Below are positions 51,155-60,240 of a DNA stretch of 64,000 nt, one piece after another; within the stretch, counting starts at the first letter, position 1, and each line of letters starts with the position of its first letter. Origin of the DNA: Gaiellasilicea sp963761905. GTDB taxonomy: Bacteria; Actinomycetota; Thermoleophilia; Gaiellales; Gaiellaceae. Under the pieces are notes generated by a model that saw only the letters and a program-made list of their open reading frames with translations, was not told where the DNA came from and ran no database searches. The translations under genes and the position numbers were made by a program. The DNA is taken from positions 186,001-250,000 of the forward strand of contig CAVXIQ010000006.1 of the NCBI GenBank assembly GCA_963761905.1, in the 5' to 3' direction.

Positions 51155-51174
51155 GCAGCGCAAACCTGCGCTGC
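51155..51174 (+). other. Hairpin just before helicase start codon
   Basis: Perfect 8-bp arms GCAGCGCA and TGCGCTGC with loop AACC, ending 4 nt before the ATG at 51179. No Shine-Dalgarno sequence is visible, so the stem could limit translation initiation. Confidence 0.45.
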
Positions 51175-51178
51175 ATAC

Positions 51179-53773
51179 ATGTCAGAGGCGATACTGAACC
51201 CGACCAACATGTCGGATGCCGCGGATGGCCTGCAGGCCGACGCGCTCCGGGCACACGACTGGGCCGGCGAGCCCTTCCTCCACCCCGGTGAGGAGCCAGC
51301 CCAGGCCCTCGCGCCGGGGACCGCGCGCCGCCTCGCCCTCGACGAGGCGCTCGCCGAGCTCGACGCCGGGCGCTCGGCTCCGTCGTCGAGCTGGAAGGTT
51401 CGCTTCGGCCTGATGCTCGGGCTCGAGCGAGTCCTCTCCTCGAAGCCTCCCACCACCGCGGCGGGCACGGAGCTGCGACGGCACCAGATCGACGCGCTCG
51501 CCGGGATGCTGACCGAGCTGATCGCCGCGAATCAGCGCTCGGCCCTCGAGTACGAGAACGGCAACGGCAACGGGCACGCCGAGGCCGAGCCAGAGGTCGA
51601 CGAGGACGACGAGCTGGGCGAGTCCGAGAACGAGGACGACGAGGAGCTGGCGGCGGAGTACGAGGGTGAGGACGCCGGCGCCGAGCGCCGCTATCGCTTC
51701 CGCCATCCGACGGCCTCGGGGAAGACGATCGCAGCCGCCGGGTTCGTCGAGGCCGCGCGCTCGCTCGGAATCCTGATCCTCACCCATCGCCGCCTCCTCG
51801 TCACCCAGTTCCGCAACGACCTGACGACGGAGGGGTACGGCGACCGCTTCACCGACGCGATCGAGACCGGGAAGGAGCCGTTGCGCCGCGATCCGATCAC
51901 GATCCAGACCTACGCCTGGTTCGCCCGCCACGTCGACTCGATCTCGCGAGAGGCGTACCAGCTCGTGATCTGCGACGAGGCGCACACGGCGCTCGGCGAG
52001 AAGACGAGTGCGGCGATCCGGAGCTTCCCCGAGCCGATCTTCATCGGGATGACGGCCACCGAGCAGCTGATCGCGAAGCAGGTCTCGGACGTCTTCCCCG
52101 CTTCCGTCGACGACCTCCCGCTCGCGGACGCCGCGCGGCGCGGCCTGATCGCCCCGCTCCGCTGCCTCCGCCTCGCGCCGGCCGCGGCGATCAACTCCGT
52201 CCCGATCGTCGGCGGCGACTTCGAGGAGCGCGCTCTCGCCGCCGCGCTCGACCATCAGGCGCTGAACCAGGCCGCCGCCAGCCTCTATCGGGAGCGCTTC
52301 GACTCGACGCCCGGAATCGTCTACGCAGCGGGCGTCGACCACGCCTACAACCTCGCGCAGGAGTTCCGCGCCGCCGGGCTCAAGGCCGAGGCCGTCTCCG
52401 GCAAGACGCCTCCCGTCCGGCTCGCCGAGACCCTCGCCGCCTACGAGCGGGGCGAGATCAACGTCCTGATCAACGCGATGCTGCTCGCCGAGGGCTGGAA
52501 CTCGCCGCGCGCGACGATCTGCATGCACCTCGCGCCGACCGCGTCGAAGCGGGTCTACCAGCAGCGGATCGGCCGGATCATGCGGACGCACCCGCGCAAG
52601 GAGGCCGGAATCGTCGTCGACTTCGTCGTCAAGTCGGCCACCCACTCGGATCGCGTGGTCTCGCTCCACTCCCTGCTCGACTCCGACTTCTATCGCGAGG
52701 GTGCACGCGTGACACCGGCGCCGCGCCGCCGCGTTCAGCGCCGCGCCCGGCGCCAGCTCTCGCCGGCGAACTGGCTCGTTCCGGTGACGCCCGATGTCGC
52801 CCGTCGGCTCGCCGTGATCCAGCGCGAGTGGCAGCGGATCGATCCGAAGTTCATGGACGAGGACGAGCAGCGCTACTGGGCGACGATCGCCGGCCGCCAG
52901 CTCCGCTTCGACCAGCGCGCCGAGTTCGCGAAGAAGTTCGCCGAAAGTCGAGCGTCCAAGGTCGCGCTCGAGCAGTTTCTGTCGGTGTGCGCCGCGGAGA
53001 ACCCCAACCGGCGCCTGCGGATGACCGCGCTCCAGGATCGCGTCTCGATGCTCGTCGAGCGCGCCGAGTTCGACGATCTCGTCACCCTCGTGAGCCAGGC
53101 GCCGCCCTGGGACAAGGACCGCGCGGCGGGCGTCCGGATCCTGCTGCGCGCGATCGGCGAGGGCAAGGCCAATGCGCCGGATCAGATCCTCCAGCGCTGG
53201 ACGTGGCGCTTGGCCCGAGCGACGCGGAAGATCCAGGATCGCCGCGCGAGCGCGGAGTTCCCCGAGGCGAAGCGGCTGCTCGGAGCGGTCGCGAACTCTC
53301 GCGGCCACCGGCACGAGGAGAACGTGGGCCGGCTCGTGCAGGTGGCGAAGGCGCTGCCGCTCGAGGTCGGAGCCGCGCTGCTCGCATCGGCCGAGGGGTA
53401 TACGCCGCGTGCGACCTCTGCGCTCGACCGCGCGCGCGAGGAGCTCGGGGAGACGACGGCGATTGCGAACGCGCTCGCGGACAACCTGCCCGCGCCCAAG
53501 GCTCCGGCCCGCAAGCAGCGCCGGCGGCGGAAGCGGAAGAAGAGCGGCGACGGTCAGGGCCAGCAGCAGAACGGGCAACAGAACGGGCAGCCGAGCGGAA
53601 CCGAATCGTCCGCGAACGGATCGGCCGCTGCGCCGGCGGACGGCCAGCCGTCCGACCAGCCGTCGCGATCGCGGCGACGACGCCGGCGCAAGCCGAGTAG
53701 CGCGAGCGCATCCGGGCCGGCGAACGGCGTTGCAGCGCCGGCCGCGCCTCCGGAATCCGTAACGTCCACGTAA
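51179..53773 (+). CDS. Superfamily 2 DEAD/DEAH-type helicase with acidic insert and basic tail
   Basis: 864 aa. Helicase motif I is the variant HPTASGKT (residues about 180-190), Ib region LILTHRRLLVTQF, motif II ICDEAHTAL, motif III GMTATEQ, motifs V-VI NVLINAMLLAEGWNSP and QRIGRIMRTHP. Between an N-terminal region (LRRHQIDAL) and motif I lies a strongly acidic stretch (DEDDELGESENEDDEEL). After residue about 500 comes a conserved helical region, and the last 100 residues are Lys/Arg then Gln/Gly-rich. It probably remodels RNA or DNA; the substrate is unknown. No nuclease or methylase partner is nearby. Confidence 0.8.
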   Translation: MSEAILNPTNMSDAADGLQADALRAHDWAGEPFLHPGEEPAQALAPGTARRLALDEALAELDAGRSAPSSSWKVRFGLMLGLERVLSSKPPTTAAGTELRRHQIDALAGMLTELIAANQRSALEYENGNGNGHAEAEPEVDEDDELGESENEDDEELAAEYEGEDAGAERRYRFRHPTASGKTIAAAGFVEAARSLGILILTHRRLLVTQFRNDLTTEGYGDRFTDAIETGKEPLRRDPITIQTYAWFARHVDSISREAYQLVICDEAHTALGEKTSAAIRSFPEPIFIGMTATEQLIAKQVSDVFPASVDDLPLADAARRGLIAPLRCLRLAPAAAINSVPIVGGDFEERALAAALDHQALNQAAASLYRERFDSTPGIVYAAGVDHAYNLAQEFRAAGLKAEAVSGKTPPVRLAETLAAYERGEINVLINAMLLAEGWNSPRATICMHLAPTASKRVYQQRIGRIMRTHPRKEAGIVVDFVVKSATHSDRVVSLHSLLDSDFYREGARVTPAPRRRVQRRARRQLSPANWLVPVTPDVARRLAVIQREWQRIDPKFMDEDEQRYWATIAGRQLRFDQRAEFAKKFAESRASKVALEQFLSVCAAENPNRRLRMTALQDRVSMLVERAEFDDLVTLVSQAPPWDKDRAAGVRILLRAIGEGKANAPDQILQRWTWRLARATRKIQDRRASAEFPEAKRLLGAVANSRGHRHEENVGRLVQVAKALPLEVGAALLASAEGYTPRATSALDRAREELGETTAIANALADNLPAPKAPARKQRRRRKRKKSGDGQGQQQNGQQNGQPSGTESSANGSAAAPADGQPSDQPSRSRRRRRRKPSSASASGPANGVAAPAAPPESVTST

Positions 53774-53799
53774 CCCGACGCGGCTACCGTTAGGTGCCG

Positions 53800-55431
53800 A
53801 TGCTCGTGCTGCTGGCCATCGGCTTCGTCGCGGGGATCGTCACCGCGCTCTCTCCCTGCGTCCTACCGGTGCTCCCGATCGTGCTCGCCGGCGGCGCCAC
53901 GGGCCGGCGCCCGCTCGCGATCATCGCCGGGATCGTCGTCAGCTTCACCGTCTTCACCCTCTTCGCGGCGTGGCTCCTCGACCAGATCGGCCTGCCGGAC
54001 GACTTCCTCCGCAACCTGGCGATCGCGCTGCTCTTCCTCGTCTCGCTCACGCTGCTCGTGCCCCAGGTCGGCGAGCTCGTCGCCCGGCCGCTTCAGCGCC
54101 TGACCCGTCGGCGCTCGGGCGACCTCGGCGGCGGCTTCCTGCTCGGCGCGAGCCTCGGCCTCGTGTTCGTCCCGTGCGCAGGGCCCATTCTCGCCGCGAT
54201 CACGACGATCGCCGCGACGCGCGAGATCGGGATCCAGGGAATCGGGCTCACGCTCGCCTTCGCCGTCGGCGCCGCCCTGCCGATGCTGGCGATCGCGTTC
54301 GCGGGTCAGGGCGCGGCGGCACGGCTTCGCTCGCGCGCGCAGGCGCTGCGCATCGTCAGCGGGGTTCTCATCGCCGCGGCTGCCTTCGCGATGGCGCTGG
54401 GGCTCGACCAGGATCTGCAGCTGAAGGTGCCGAACTACGTCGAGGCGGTTCAGGAGCGGCTCGAAGGCTTTGCCGACGACGAGCTCGAGGAGCTGACGGG
54501 AGCGCGCGAGCCCGAGGTGGTCGCCGAGAACGACACGAGCGCGCTCGAGGACTACGGCCCGGCGCCGGAGTTCGCCGGTCTCGTCGGCTGGCTCAACTCG
54601 AAGCCGCTGACGCTGGCCGGGCTCCGCGGCAGGGTCGTCCTGATCGACTTCTGGACGTACTCCTGCATCAACTGCCTGCGCACGCTCCCGTACATCACCG
54701 AGTGGGACGAGCGCTACCGGCGAAGCGGCCTCACGATCGTCGGCGTACACACGCCCGAGTTCGCCTTCGAACGGGTCAGGGCGAACGTCCGCGACAACGC
54801 CGAGAAGCTGGGGATCCGGTACCCGATCGCGCTCGACAACGACTTCGGGACGTGGAACGCGTGGCACAACCAGTACTGGCCGGCGAAATACCTGATCGAC
54901 CGCGCGGGGCACGTCCGCTACTACCACTTCGGCGAGGGCGACTACGACGAGTCGGAGGCCGCGATTCGCGAGCTGCTTACGGAGCGAACTGACGCGGATC
55001 TCCCGGCCCCGGCCGACCTTGCCGACGAGAGCCCGCACGGCCTCGTCACGCCCGAGAGCTATCTCGGGTACCAGCGGCTCGCCCGCTACGTGGGGACGGC
55101 GATCGCGCGAGATCGGGAGCAGGCCTACGCCTTCGCCCCCAGGCTCGAGGACAACGAGCTGACCCTCGACGGCCGCTGGCAGGTCGAAGGGGAGCGCGCA
55201 ACCGCCGGCCGCGACGCGAAGCTGCGCCTGCGCTATCGAGCGAGCGACGTCTTCCTCGTGCTGACGGGCCGCGGCTCGGTGCAGGTGCTCGTGGACGGCC
55301 GCGAGGAGCGCCGCGTGCGCGTCACCGGCGATCGGCTCTACACCCTCGTCGAGCGGCCGCAGGTCGGCGAGCATCTGCTCGAGCTGCGCTTCTCGCCCGG
55401 CGTCTCGGGCTATGCGTTCACGTTCGGGTAA
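53800..55431 (+). CDS. dipZ: CcdA-thioredoxin fusion protein, DipZ type
   Basis: 543 aa. N-terminal six-helix CcdA/DsbD membrane domain with redox cysteines in ALSPCVLPVLP and VFVPCAGPI. It is followed by an external thioredoxin-like domain with active site WTYSCINCLRTLPY and VGVHTPEFAFE, then a C-terminal beta domain (ENELTLDGRWQVEG) as in Mycobacterium DipZ. It carries reducing power across the membrane to cell-envelope thiols. GTG 53794 is an alternative start. Standalone gene following the helicase. Confidence 0.88.
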   Translation: MLVLLAIGFVAGIVTALSPCVLPVLPIVLAGGATGRRPLAIIAGIVVSFTVFTLFAAWLLDQIGLPDDFLRNLAIALLFLVSLTLLVPQVGELVARPLQRLTRRRSGDLGGGFLLGASLGLVFVPCAGPILAAITTIAATREIGIQGIGLTLAFAVGAALPMLAIAFAGQGAAARLRSRAQALRIVSGVLIAAAAFAMALGLDQDLQLKVPNYVEAVQERLEGFADDELEELTGAREPEVVAENDTSALEDYGPAPEFAGLVGWLNSKPLTLAGLRGRVVLIDFWTYSCINCLRTLPYITEWDERYRRSGLTIVGVHTPEFAFERVRANVRDNAEKLGIRYPIALDNDFGTWNAWHNQYWPAKYLIDRAGHVRYYHFGEGDYDESEAAIRELLTERTDADLPAPADLADESPHGLVTPESYLGYQRLARYVGTAIARDREQAYAFAPRLEDNELTLDGRWQVEGERATAGRDAKLRLRYRASDVFLVLTGRGSVQVLVDGREERRVRVTGDRLYTLVERPQVGEHLLELRFSPGVSGYAFTFG

Positions 55432-55451
55432 CACCGGTTAGGCTCGCGGAG

Positions 55452-56480
55452 ATGACCGAAGCGCCCGCGCCCGATCGCTACGACCGAATGCTCTATCGGC
55501 GCTGCGGCCGCAGCGGGCTCAAGCTTCCGGCCATCTCGCTCGGGCTCTGGCACAACTTCGGCCACGTCGACGACTTCGAGACCGGGCGGGCAATCGTTCG
55601 CCGCGCCTTCGATCTCGGAATCACCCACATCGACCTCGCGAACAACTACGGGCCGCCGTACGGCGCCGCCGAGGAGAACTTCGGCCGGATGCTCCGCGAC
55701 GATCTGCGCCCGTACCGCGACGAGCTCGTGATCTCGACCAAGGCGGGCTACGACATGTGGCCCGGGCCGTACGGCGAATGGGGGTCGCGCAAGTACGTGC
55801 TCGCGAGCCTCGACCAATCCCTCGGCCGGATGGGGCTCGACTACGTCGACCTCTTCTACTCGCACCGCTTCGATCCCGAGACGCCGCTCGAGGAGACGCT
55901 AGGCGCGCTCGACACCGCCGTTCGGCAAGGAAAGGCGCTCTATGCCGGGATCTCGTCCTACTCGGCCGAGAAGACTCGTGAAGCAGCGGCGATCATGCGG
56001 AGTCTGGGGACCCCGATCGTGATCCACCAGCCCTCTTACTCGATGCTCAACCGTTGGATCGAGCCGGAGCTCCTGGACACGCTCGAGACCGAGGGAATCG
56101 GCTGCATCGGCTTCTCGCCGCTCGCCCAGGGGATCCTGACCGACCGCTACCTCGACGGGATTCCGAGTGGCTCTCGCGCGGACACGAAGGACAGCGCGCT
56201 CTCGCCGAGCCAGCTGACCGACCAGACGCTCGCCAAGGTGCGGGCCTTGACGGAGATAGCCCGCGGTCGGGGGCAGACGCTGGCCCAGCTCGCGCTCGCC
56301 TGGACGCTCCGCGACTCCCGGATGACCTCGACGCTCGTCGGCGCCAGCAGCGTCGAGCAGCTCGAGGCGAACGTCGCTTCGCTCGACGCCCTCGACTTCA
56401 CGCAGGCTGAGCTCGCCGAGATCGACCGCTACGCGACCGAGAGCGACATCAATCTCTGGTCGCGCTCGAGCGAGAGCTGA
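55452..56480 (+). CDS. Aldo/keto reductase, YghZ (L-glyceraldehyde-3-phosphate reductase) type
   Basis: 342 aa TIM barrel. Catalytic tetrad: Asp/Tyr in THIDLANNYGPPYG, Lys in VISTKAGYDMWPGPYGEWGS and His in DLFYSHRFDPETP. The extra GPYGEWGSRK loop is typical of the YghZ/AKR14 branch. It reduces aldehydes with NADPH. The end NLWSRSSES is short. It overlaps nothing; 20 bp from dipZ. Confidence 0.87.
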   Translation: MTEAPAPDRYDRMLYRRCGRSGLKLPAISLGLWHNFGHVDDFETGRAIVRRAFDLGITHIDLANNYGPPYGAAEENFGRMLRDDLRPYRDELVISTKAGYDMWPGPYGEWGSRKYVLASLDQSLGRMGLDYVDLFYSHRFDPETPLEETLGALDTAVRQGKALYAGISSYSAEKTREAAAIMRSLGTPIVIHQPSYSMLNRWIEPELLDTLETEGIGCIGFSPLAQGILTDRYLDGIPSGSRADTKDSALSPSQLTDQTLAKVRALTEIARGRGQTLAQLALAWTLRDSRMTSTLVGASSVEQLEANVASLDALDFTQAELAEIDRYATESDINLWSRSSES

Positions 56481-56495
56481 CGCCGATCCGCTGCT

Positions 56496-57392
56496 CTACT
56501 GCCCGCGAGCAGCGTCGTCGTCCGACTCCTCGTCGCGCTCGCGCAGAAAGCGCGTGAGCTCGGCGGCCAGCGAGTCCCCCGAGGGCAGGTCCTCGTGCTC
56601 CTCGAGGTCGAGCTCGTCCGTTCGCCGCTCGAGCTCCTCCACGTAGGCGGACGTCTCCGCATCCGAGGAGACCGCTTCGGTCACCTGCTCCGAGTACGTC
56701 TCCTCCGCCTCCGCGAGCTCGGCAGTGTCGATCGGGACGTCGAGCAGCGCTCCCAGCCGGTCGCAAAGCGCCCGCGCCGCCCTCGGGCTCGGGGCGAGCG
56801 AGACGTAGTGCGGCACTGCCGCCCAGAGGCTCGCCGCCGGAATGCCGGCCTCGCGGCAGGCATCCTGGAGCACGCCGACGATCCCGGTCGGCCCCTCGTA
56901 GCGCGAATGCTGGAGACCGAGGCTCTCGACGAGCGACGGGTCGCTCGCAGCACCCGTCACCGGCGCGGCTCGCGTGTGCGGAACGTCGGCCAGGAGCGAG
57001 CCGAGCGTCACCACGAGCTCGACGCCGTAGTCGCGGGCCAGCTCGATCACGAGCCCGGAAAACGTGCGCCACCGGAGGCTCGGCTCGACCCCGAGCAGCA
57101 GGATCACGTCCCGCTCGGTGTCGGGAATCCGAGCGTGGTAAAAGGCGTTCTCGGGCCAGTCGATCGTCCGGGTCAGGCCCTCGTCGAGCGACACGTGCGG
57201 GCGATTGGACTGAAAGTCGACGAAACCCTCGGGGTCGATCTCGGCGAAGCGCTCCGCCTCCCAGACCCGGGCGAGATAGCCGCCGGCGAGCGTCGCGCCC
57301 TGACCGCCGTCGTTCCAGCCGCGAAACGCCGCGACGAGCACGGGGCTCCTCAGTTGCGGACGCGCCGCAGTCCGCAGTTCCTCGCTTGCCAT
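56496..57392 (-). CDS. PAC2-family protein
   Basis: 298 aa. PAC2 core: VLVAAFRGWNDGGQGATLAG near the start, DVILLLGVEPSLRWRTF, and VVTLGSLLADVPHTRA. The C-terminal 60 residues are acidic and helical (EELERRTDELDLEEHEDLP). PAC2 proteins are named after the eukaryotic proteasome-assembly chaperone; their bacterial role is unknown, though actinobacteria often have proteasomes. It is convergent with the aldo/keto reductase gene and 9 bp from ctaA. Confidence 0.85.
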   Translation of the reverse strand: MASEELRTAARPQLRSPVLVAAFRGWNDGGQGATLAGGYLARVWEAERFAEIDPEGFVDFQSNRPHVSLDEGLTRTIDWPENAFYHARIPDTERDVILLLGVEPSLRWRTFSGLVIELARDYGVELVVTLGSLLADVPHTRAAPVTGAASDPSLVESLGLQHSRYEGPTGIVGVLQDACREAGIPAASLWAAVPHYVSLAPSPRAARALCDRLGALLDVPIDTAELAEAEETYSEQVTEAVSSDAETSAYVEELERRTDELDLEEHEDLPSGDSLAAELTRFLRERDEESDDDAARGQ

Positions 57393-57401
57393 CGGGAAAG
57401 T

Positions 57402-58328
57402 CTAGTCCCGCACGAGCGGAGCGGGCGTCCGCCAGAGCGCGGTCGCGAGCCCGACCGTCCACGCCCACACCGCCGCCGCAAGCCCCACGTGGCCGAGCAC
57501 GAGCCACCAGGGAAGCTGATTGCGGTACTGGATCTCGCCGACGCCCATCTGCAGCAGGAGGAGCGCCAGCAACACCGCGGTCGCCTGGAAGAACCCCGGC
57601 ACCCGGCGACGTTCACGGACGACCCAGACGACGAGGAGAAGGAATGAGATTCCGAAGGCGGCGGTCGCCCGAACGTGCCACCAGACTGCATCGAGGAGGT
57701 TCCAGAAACGGTCGATCTCGGCGCTGTCGCCCGGGTGAGGGCCGGCTGCCGTCGAGAGGGTCCCCGTCACGACCAGGATCCCGCAGGCGACGACGAGCAC
57801 GAGCGCCGTCAGCGCGCAGCCACGGCGGAGTCGGGCGAGTCGACGCGCCCTCGCGCGTTGCCCCAGGCCTCCACGGCAAGCGCGACCGCGCCCGCGAGCA
57901 CGACGAGAGCAAGCAGGAAGTGCGTCCCCACCATCAGCGGATGCAGGTCGAGCCTGATCGTCAGCAGGCCGAGCGGCGCCTGCGCGATCGTGCCCGAGGA
58001 AGACGCCGGCCGCGATCCACGTCGCGCCGCGCGCGAGCCCGGGAGTCCGGGGAGCGGCAATCCACGCGGCGAGGCTGAGCAGGATCGGCGCGAGCGCGAC
58101 GACGCGGTTGCCGAACTCGATCGTCGAGTGCTCGCCGACGGCGGGGAAGAAGGCGCCTTCCTGGCAGCCGGGCCACGACTCGCAGGCGAGCCCGGAGCCG
58201 GTCAGCCGGACGAGCGCGCCCGTGAGCACGATCACGTAGAGCGAGATCGCCGACGCCAGCGCGAGCTGGAGGTAGCGCGCCGGCGAGATCGCGCGCGACC
58301 GGCTGCGGGCGACTGCCGTGTCGTCCAT
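57402..58328 (-). CDS. ctaA: Heme A synthase CtaA/COX15, middle part read in the wrong frame
   Basis: 308 codons open end to end, but the centre is garbled. The N-terminal part (LYVIVLTGALVRLTGSGLAC, then IEFGNRVVALAPIL) and C-terminal part (ILVVTGTLSTAAGPHPGDS, WWHVRATAAFGISFLLL, LVLGHVGLAAAVW) match CtaA. Between about 57845 and 57995 the correct sequence (TIAQAPLGLLTIRLDLHPLM, then VGTHFLLALVV with its heme-ligand His) lies in another frame, so two compensating indels are present. CtaA oxidises heme O to heme A for cytochrome oxidase. It overlaps the selD stop by one base. Confidence 0.85.
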   Translation of the reverse strand: MDDTAVARSRSRAISPARYLQLALASAISLYVIVLTGALVRLTGSGLACESWPGCQEGAFFPAVGEHSTIEFGNRVVALAPILLSLAAWIAAPRTPGLARGATWIAAGVFLGHDRAGAARPADDQARPASADGGDALPACSRRARGRGRACRGGLGQRARARRLARLRRGCALTALVLVVACGILVVTGTLSTAAGPHPGDSAEIDRFWNLLDAVWWHVRATAAFGISFLLLVVWVVRERRRVPGFFQATAVLLALLLLQMGVGEIQYRNQLPWWLVLGHVGLAAAVWAWTVGLATALWRTPAPLVRD

Positions 58329-59350
58329 CAGGCGAGGACCACGCCGGAACCAGCGTCGACGCGGCCGATGCGGGCGACGAAGAGCTCACGGGCAGCAAAC
58401 GTGGCCGTCAGCACGGCGGCCTTCTCGGCGGGCACGGAGACGAGGAGCCCGCCGGCGGTCTGCGGGTCGTACGCGAGCGCCAGCAGCTCGTCCGTCGTGC
58501 TCGCGTCCACCGCTCCGCTCGCGAAGTCGCGGTTCCTCCGGTCGCCGCCCGTCCGCACGCCGTCCCGCGCGAGCTCGAGCGCCCCGGGCAGCACGGGCAG
58601 CGCCGCTGCGTCCAGGACGACCCGAACCGCGCTGCGCTCGGCGAGCTCGTGGGCGTGGCCGAGCAGCCCGAACCCGGTCACGTCGGTGACGGCGGTCGGC
58701 TCGAAGGGCCGCAGCGCGTCGGCGGCCTCCCGGGCGAGCTCCGTCATCTGCGCGCTCGCCCGCGCGAGCCCCTCCTCGTGTCGCCTGCCCTCGCGGGCCG
58801 CGTGGAGCAGGAGGCCCGTTCCGAGCGGTTTCGTCAGGAACAGCACGTCGCCGGGACGGGCGCCGGCCTTCGTCCAGATGCCATCCGGATGAACGGTTCC
58901 GACGACGGCGAGGCCGTACTTCGGCTCCTCGTCGCGCAGAGTGTGGCCGCCGGCGAGAATTCCGCCCGCGGCCGCGACCTGGTCGGCTGCGGCGGCGAAG
59001 ATCGCCGCGATCGTCTCGTTCGGGAGGCTCTCCGGAAACGCGGCGATCGAGAGCGCGAGCAGAGGCGAGCCGCCCATCGCGAAGACGTCGTTCAGCGCAT
59101 TCGTCGCAGCGATCCTGCCGTAGAGAGCCGGATCGTCGACGAGAGGCGGGAAGAAATCGACGGTGAAGACGAGCGCCCGGTCCGCGTCGAGCCTGTAGAC
59201 CGCGGCATCGTCGGACGGAGCCAGGCCGACGAGCAGGTTCTCGGCATCGGCCGGCACGAGTCCCTGCACGAGCTCCTCGAGCCGAGCGGCCGAGAACTTG
59301 GCTGCGCAGCCACCGCTCTTCGCGAGGTCGGTCAGTCTGACGGCGCTCAT
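58328..59350 (-). CDS. selD: Selenide, water dikinase (Cys-type)
   Basis: 340 aa, PurM-like. The catalytic segment KSGGCAAKF has Cys where some SelD proteins have selenocysteine, with the essential Lys. ATP/metal loops: LAPSDDAAVYRLD, FTVDFFPPLVDD, NALNDVFAMGGSPL and TDVTGFGLLGHAHEL. It makes selenophosphate for selenocysteine tRNA or 2-selenouridine. selA, selB and the Sec tRNA are not in the window. ATG 59350, upstream of which lie two strong inverted repeats. Confidence 0.93.
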   Translation of the reverse strand: MSAVRLTDLAKSGGCAAKFSAARLEELVQGLVPADAENLLVGLAPSDDAAVYRLDADRALVFTVDFFPPLVDDPALYGRIAATNALNDVFAMGGSPLLALSIAAFPESLPNETIAAIFAAAADQVAAAGGILAGGHTLRDEEPKYGLAVVGTVHPDGIWTKAGARPGDVLFLTKPLGTGLLLHAAREGRRHEEGLARASAQMTELAREAADALRPFEPTAVTDVTGFGLLGHAHELAERSAVRVVLDAAALPVLPGALELARDGVRTGGDRRNRDFASGAVDASTTDELLALAYDPQTAGGLLVSVPAEKAAVLTATFAARELFVARIGRVDAGSGVVLA

Positions 59351-59372
59351 CGCCCGAACCTTATGCCCAGGA

Positions 59373-59426
59373 AGAAGCTCTAACGGAATGACGATCGGCT
59401 CAGTGCTTCATTGCGTTAGAGCTTCT
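59373..59426 (-). other. Long AT-rich hairpin in the selD leader
   Basis: 13-bp perfect arms AGAAGCTCTAACG (59373-59385) and CGTTAGAGCTTCT (59414-59426), then after one mismatch a further 5-bp stem AATGA/TCATT, leaving a 16-nt loop. It starts 23 bp upstream of the selD ATG. The element is low in GC compared with its surroundings. It lies in the divergent gap between selD and an SDR gene, so it is not a shared terminator. Confidence 0.6.
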
Positions 59427-59430
59427 AAAT

Positions 59431-59460
59431 GCGACGACCGGGAGGGCACCCGGTCGTCGC
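59431..59460. other. Second hairpin upstream of selD
   Basis: Perfect 12-bp arms GCGACGACCGGG and CCCGGTCGTCGC with 6-nt loop. On the minus strand it is followed by ATTTAG, so it could act as an intrinsic terminator for a short leader transcript. Confidence 0.6.
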
Positions 59461-59538
59461 GCTCAGGGGAGGAGGATTGCTGCTCCTCGTTCGCCGCCGG
59501 GCCTGCCGCTCCTGCCGCCGGTCTGAGATAGTCGACCC

Positions 59539-60228
59539 GTGCCGTCCGCACTCGTCACAGGAGGATCGTCCGGAATCGGGCTCGCGATCGCGCGCATGCT
59601 GGCGGAGGAGGGCTACGGATTGACGCTCGCCTCGCGCACGGCCGACAAGGTCGAGGCGGCGGCGGGCGAGCTCGACGCGCTGGCGGTGGCGGCCGACGTC
59701 TCGAAGCCGGAGGACTGCGAGCGGGTCGTCGCCGAGCACGTGGCGCGGCACAGCGGCCTCGACGTGCTCGTCAACTCGGCCGGCATCGGGATCGCAGGCC
59801 GCGTCGAGGACGCGCAGCTCAAGCACATCGACCGGCAGCTGAACATCAACCTCCGCGGGCTCGTCCTCGTCACCCAGGCTGCGATTCCACATCTCCGCGC
59901 GTCCAAGGGCTGGGTAATCAATCTCGCCTCGATCGCCGGCACGGTGGCAGTCCCGATCCTCCCGATCTACGCAGCCTCCAAGGCCGCTGTGATCTCGCTC
60001 ACGAAGTCGCTCAATGCCGATCTGGACGACGACGGGGTTCGCTCGATCGCGATCTGTCCGGGCTTCGTGGACACGCCGATGGCGGAGTTCGCCGGACTTT
60101 CGGGCGAGGAGATGATCCAGCCGGAGGACTGCGCGGAGGTCGTGCGAATGTGCCTCAGGCTGAGCCCGAAAGCACGCGTCCCGCAGGTCGTGATCGAGCG
60201 CGTGGGCGCCAGCGGCGTCGCAGGCTAG
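59539..60228 (+). CDS. Short-chain dehydrogenase/reductase
   Basis: 229 aa. Rossmann motif TGGSSGIGLAIARML, NNAG counterpart VNSAGIGIAG, catalytic Ser in INLASIAGTVA and the YAASK motif (Tyr, Lys). It ends with CPGFVDTPMAEF. Likely NADP-dependent; the substrate is not predictable. GTG start at 59539. Divergent from selD. Confidence 0.85.
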   Translation: MPSALVTGGSSGIGLAIARMLAEEGYGLTLASRTADKVEAAAGELDALAVAADVSKPEDCERVVAEHVARHSGLDVLVNSAGIGIAGRVEDAQLKHIDRQLNINLRGLVLVTQAAIPHLRASKGWVINLASIAGTVAVPILPIYAASKAAVISLTKSLNADLDDDGVRSIAICPGFVDTPMAEFAGLSGEEMIQPEDCAEVVRMCLRLSPKARVPQVVIERVGASGVAG

Positions 60229-60240
60229 CCCGCCGCCGGC

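Noticed and set aside
51179..53773. Type III restriction or anti-phage defence helicase
   Set aside because: No methylase, nuclease or other defence gene adjoins; neighbours are pgl and dipZ housekeeping-type genes.
59351..59470. tRNA-Sec or SECIS element beside selD
   Set aside because: No GTTCRANNC T-loop, no cloverleaf and no UGA-linked bulged stem; SelD itself has Cys.
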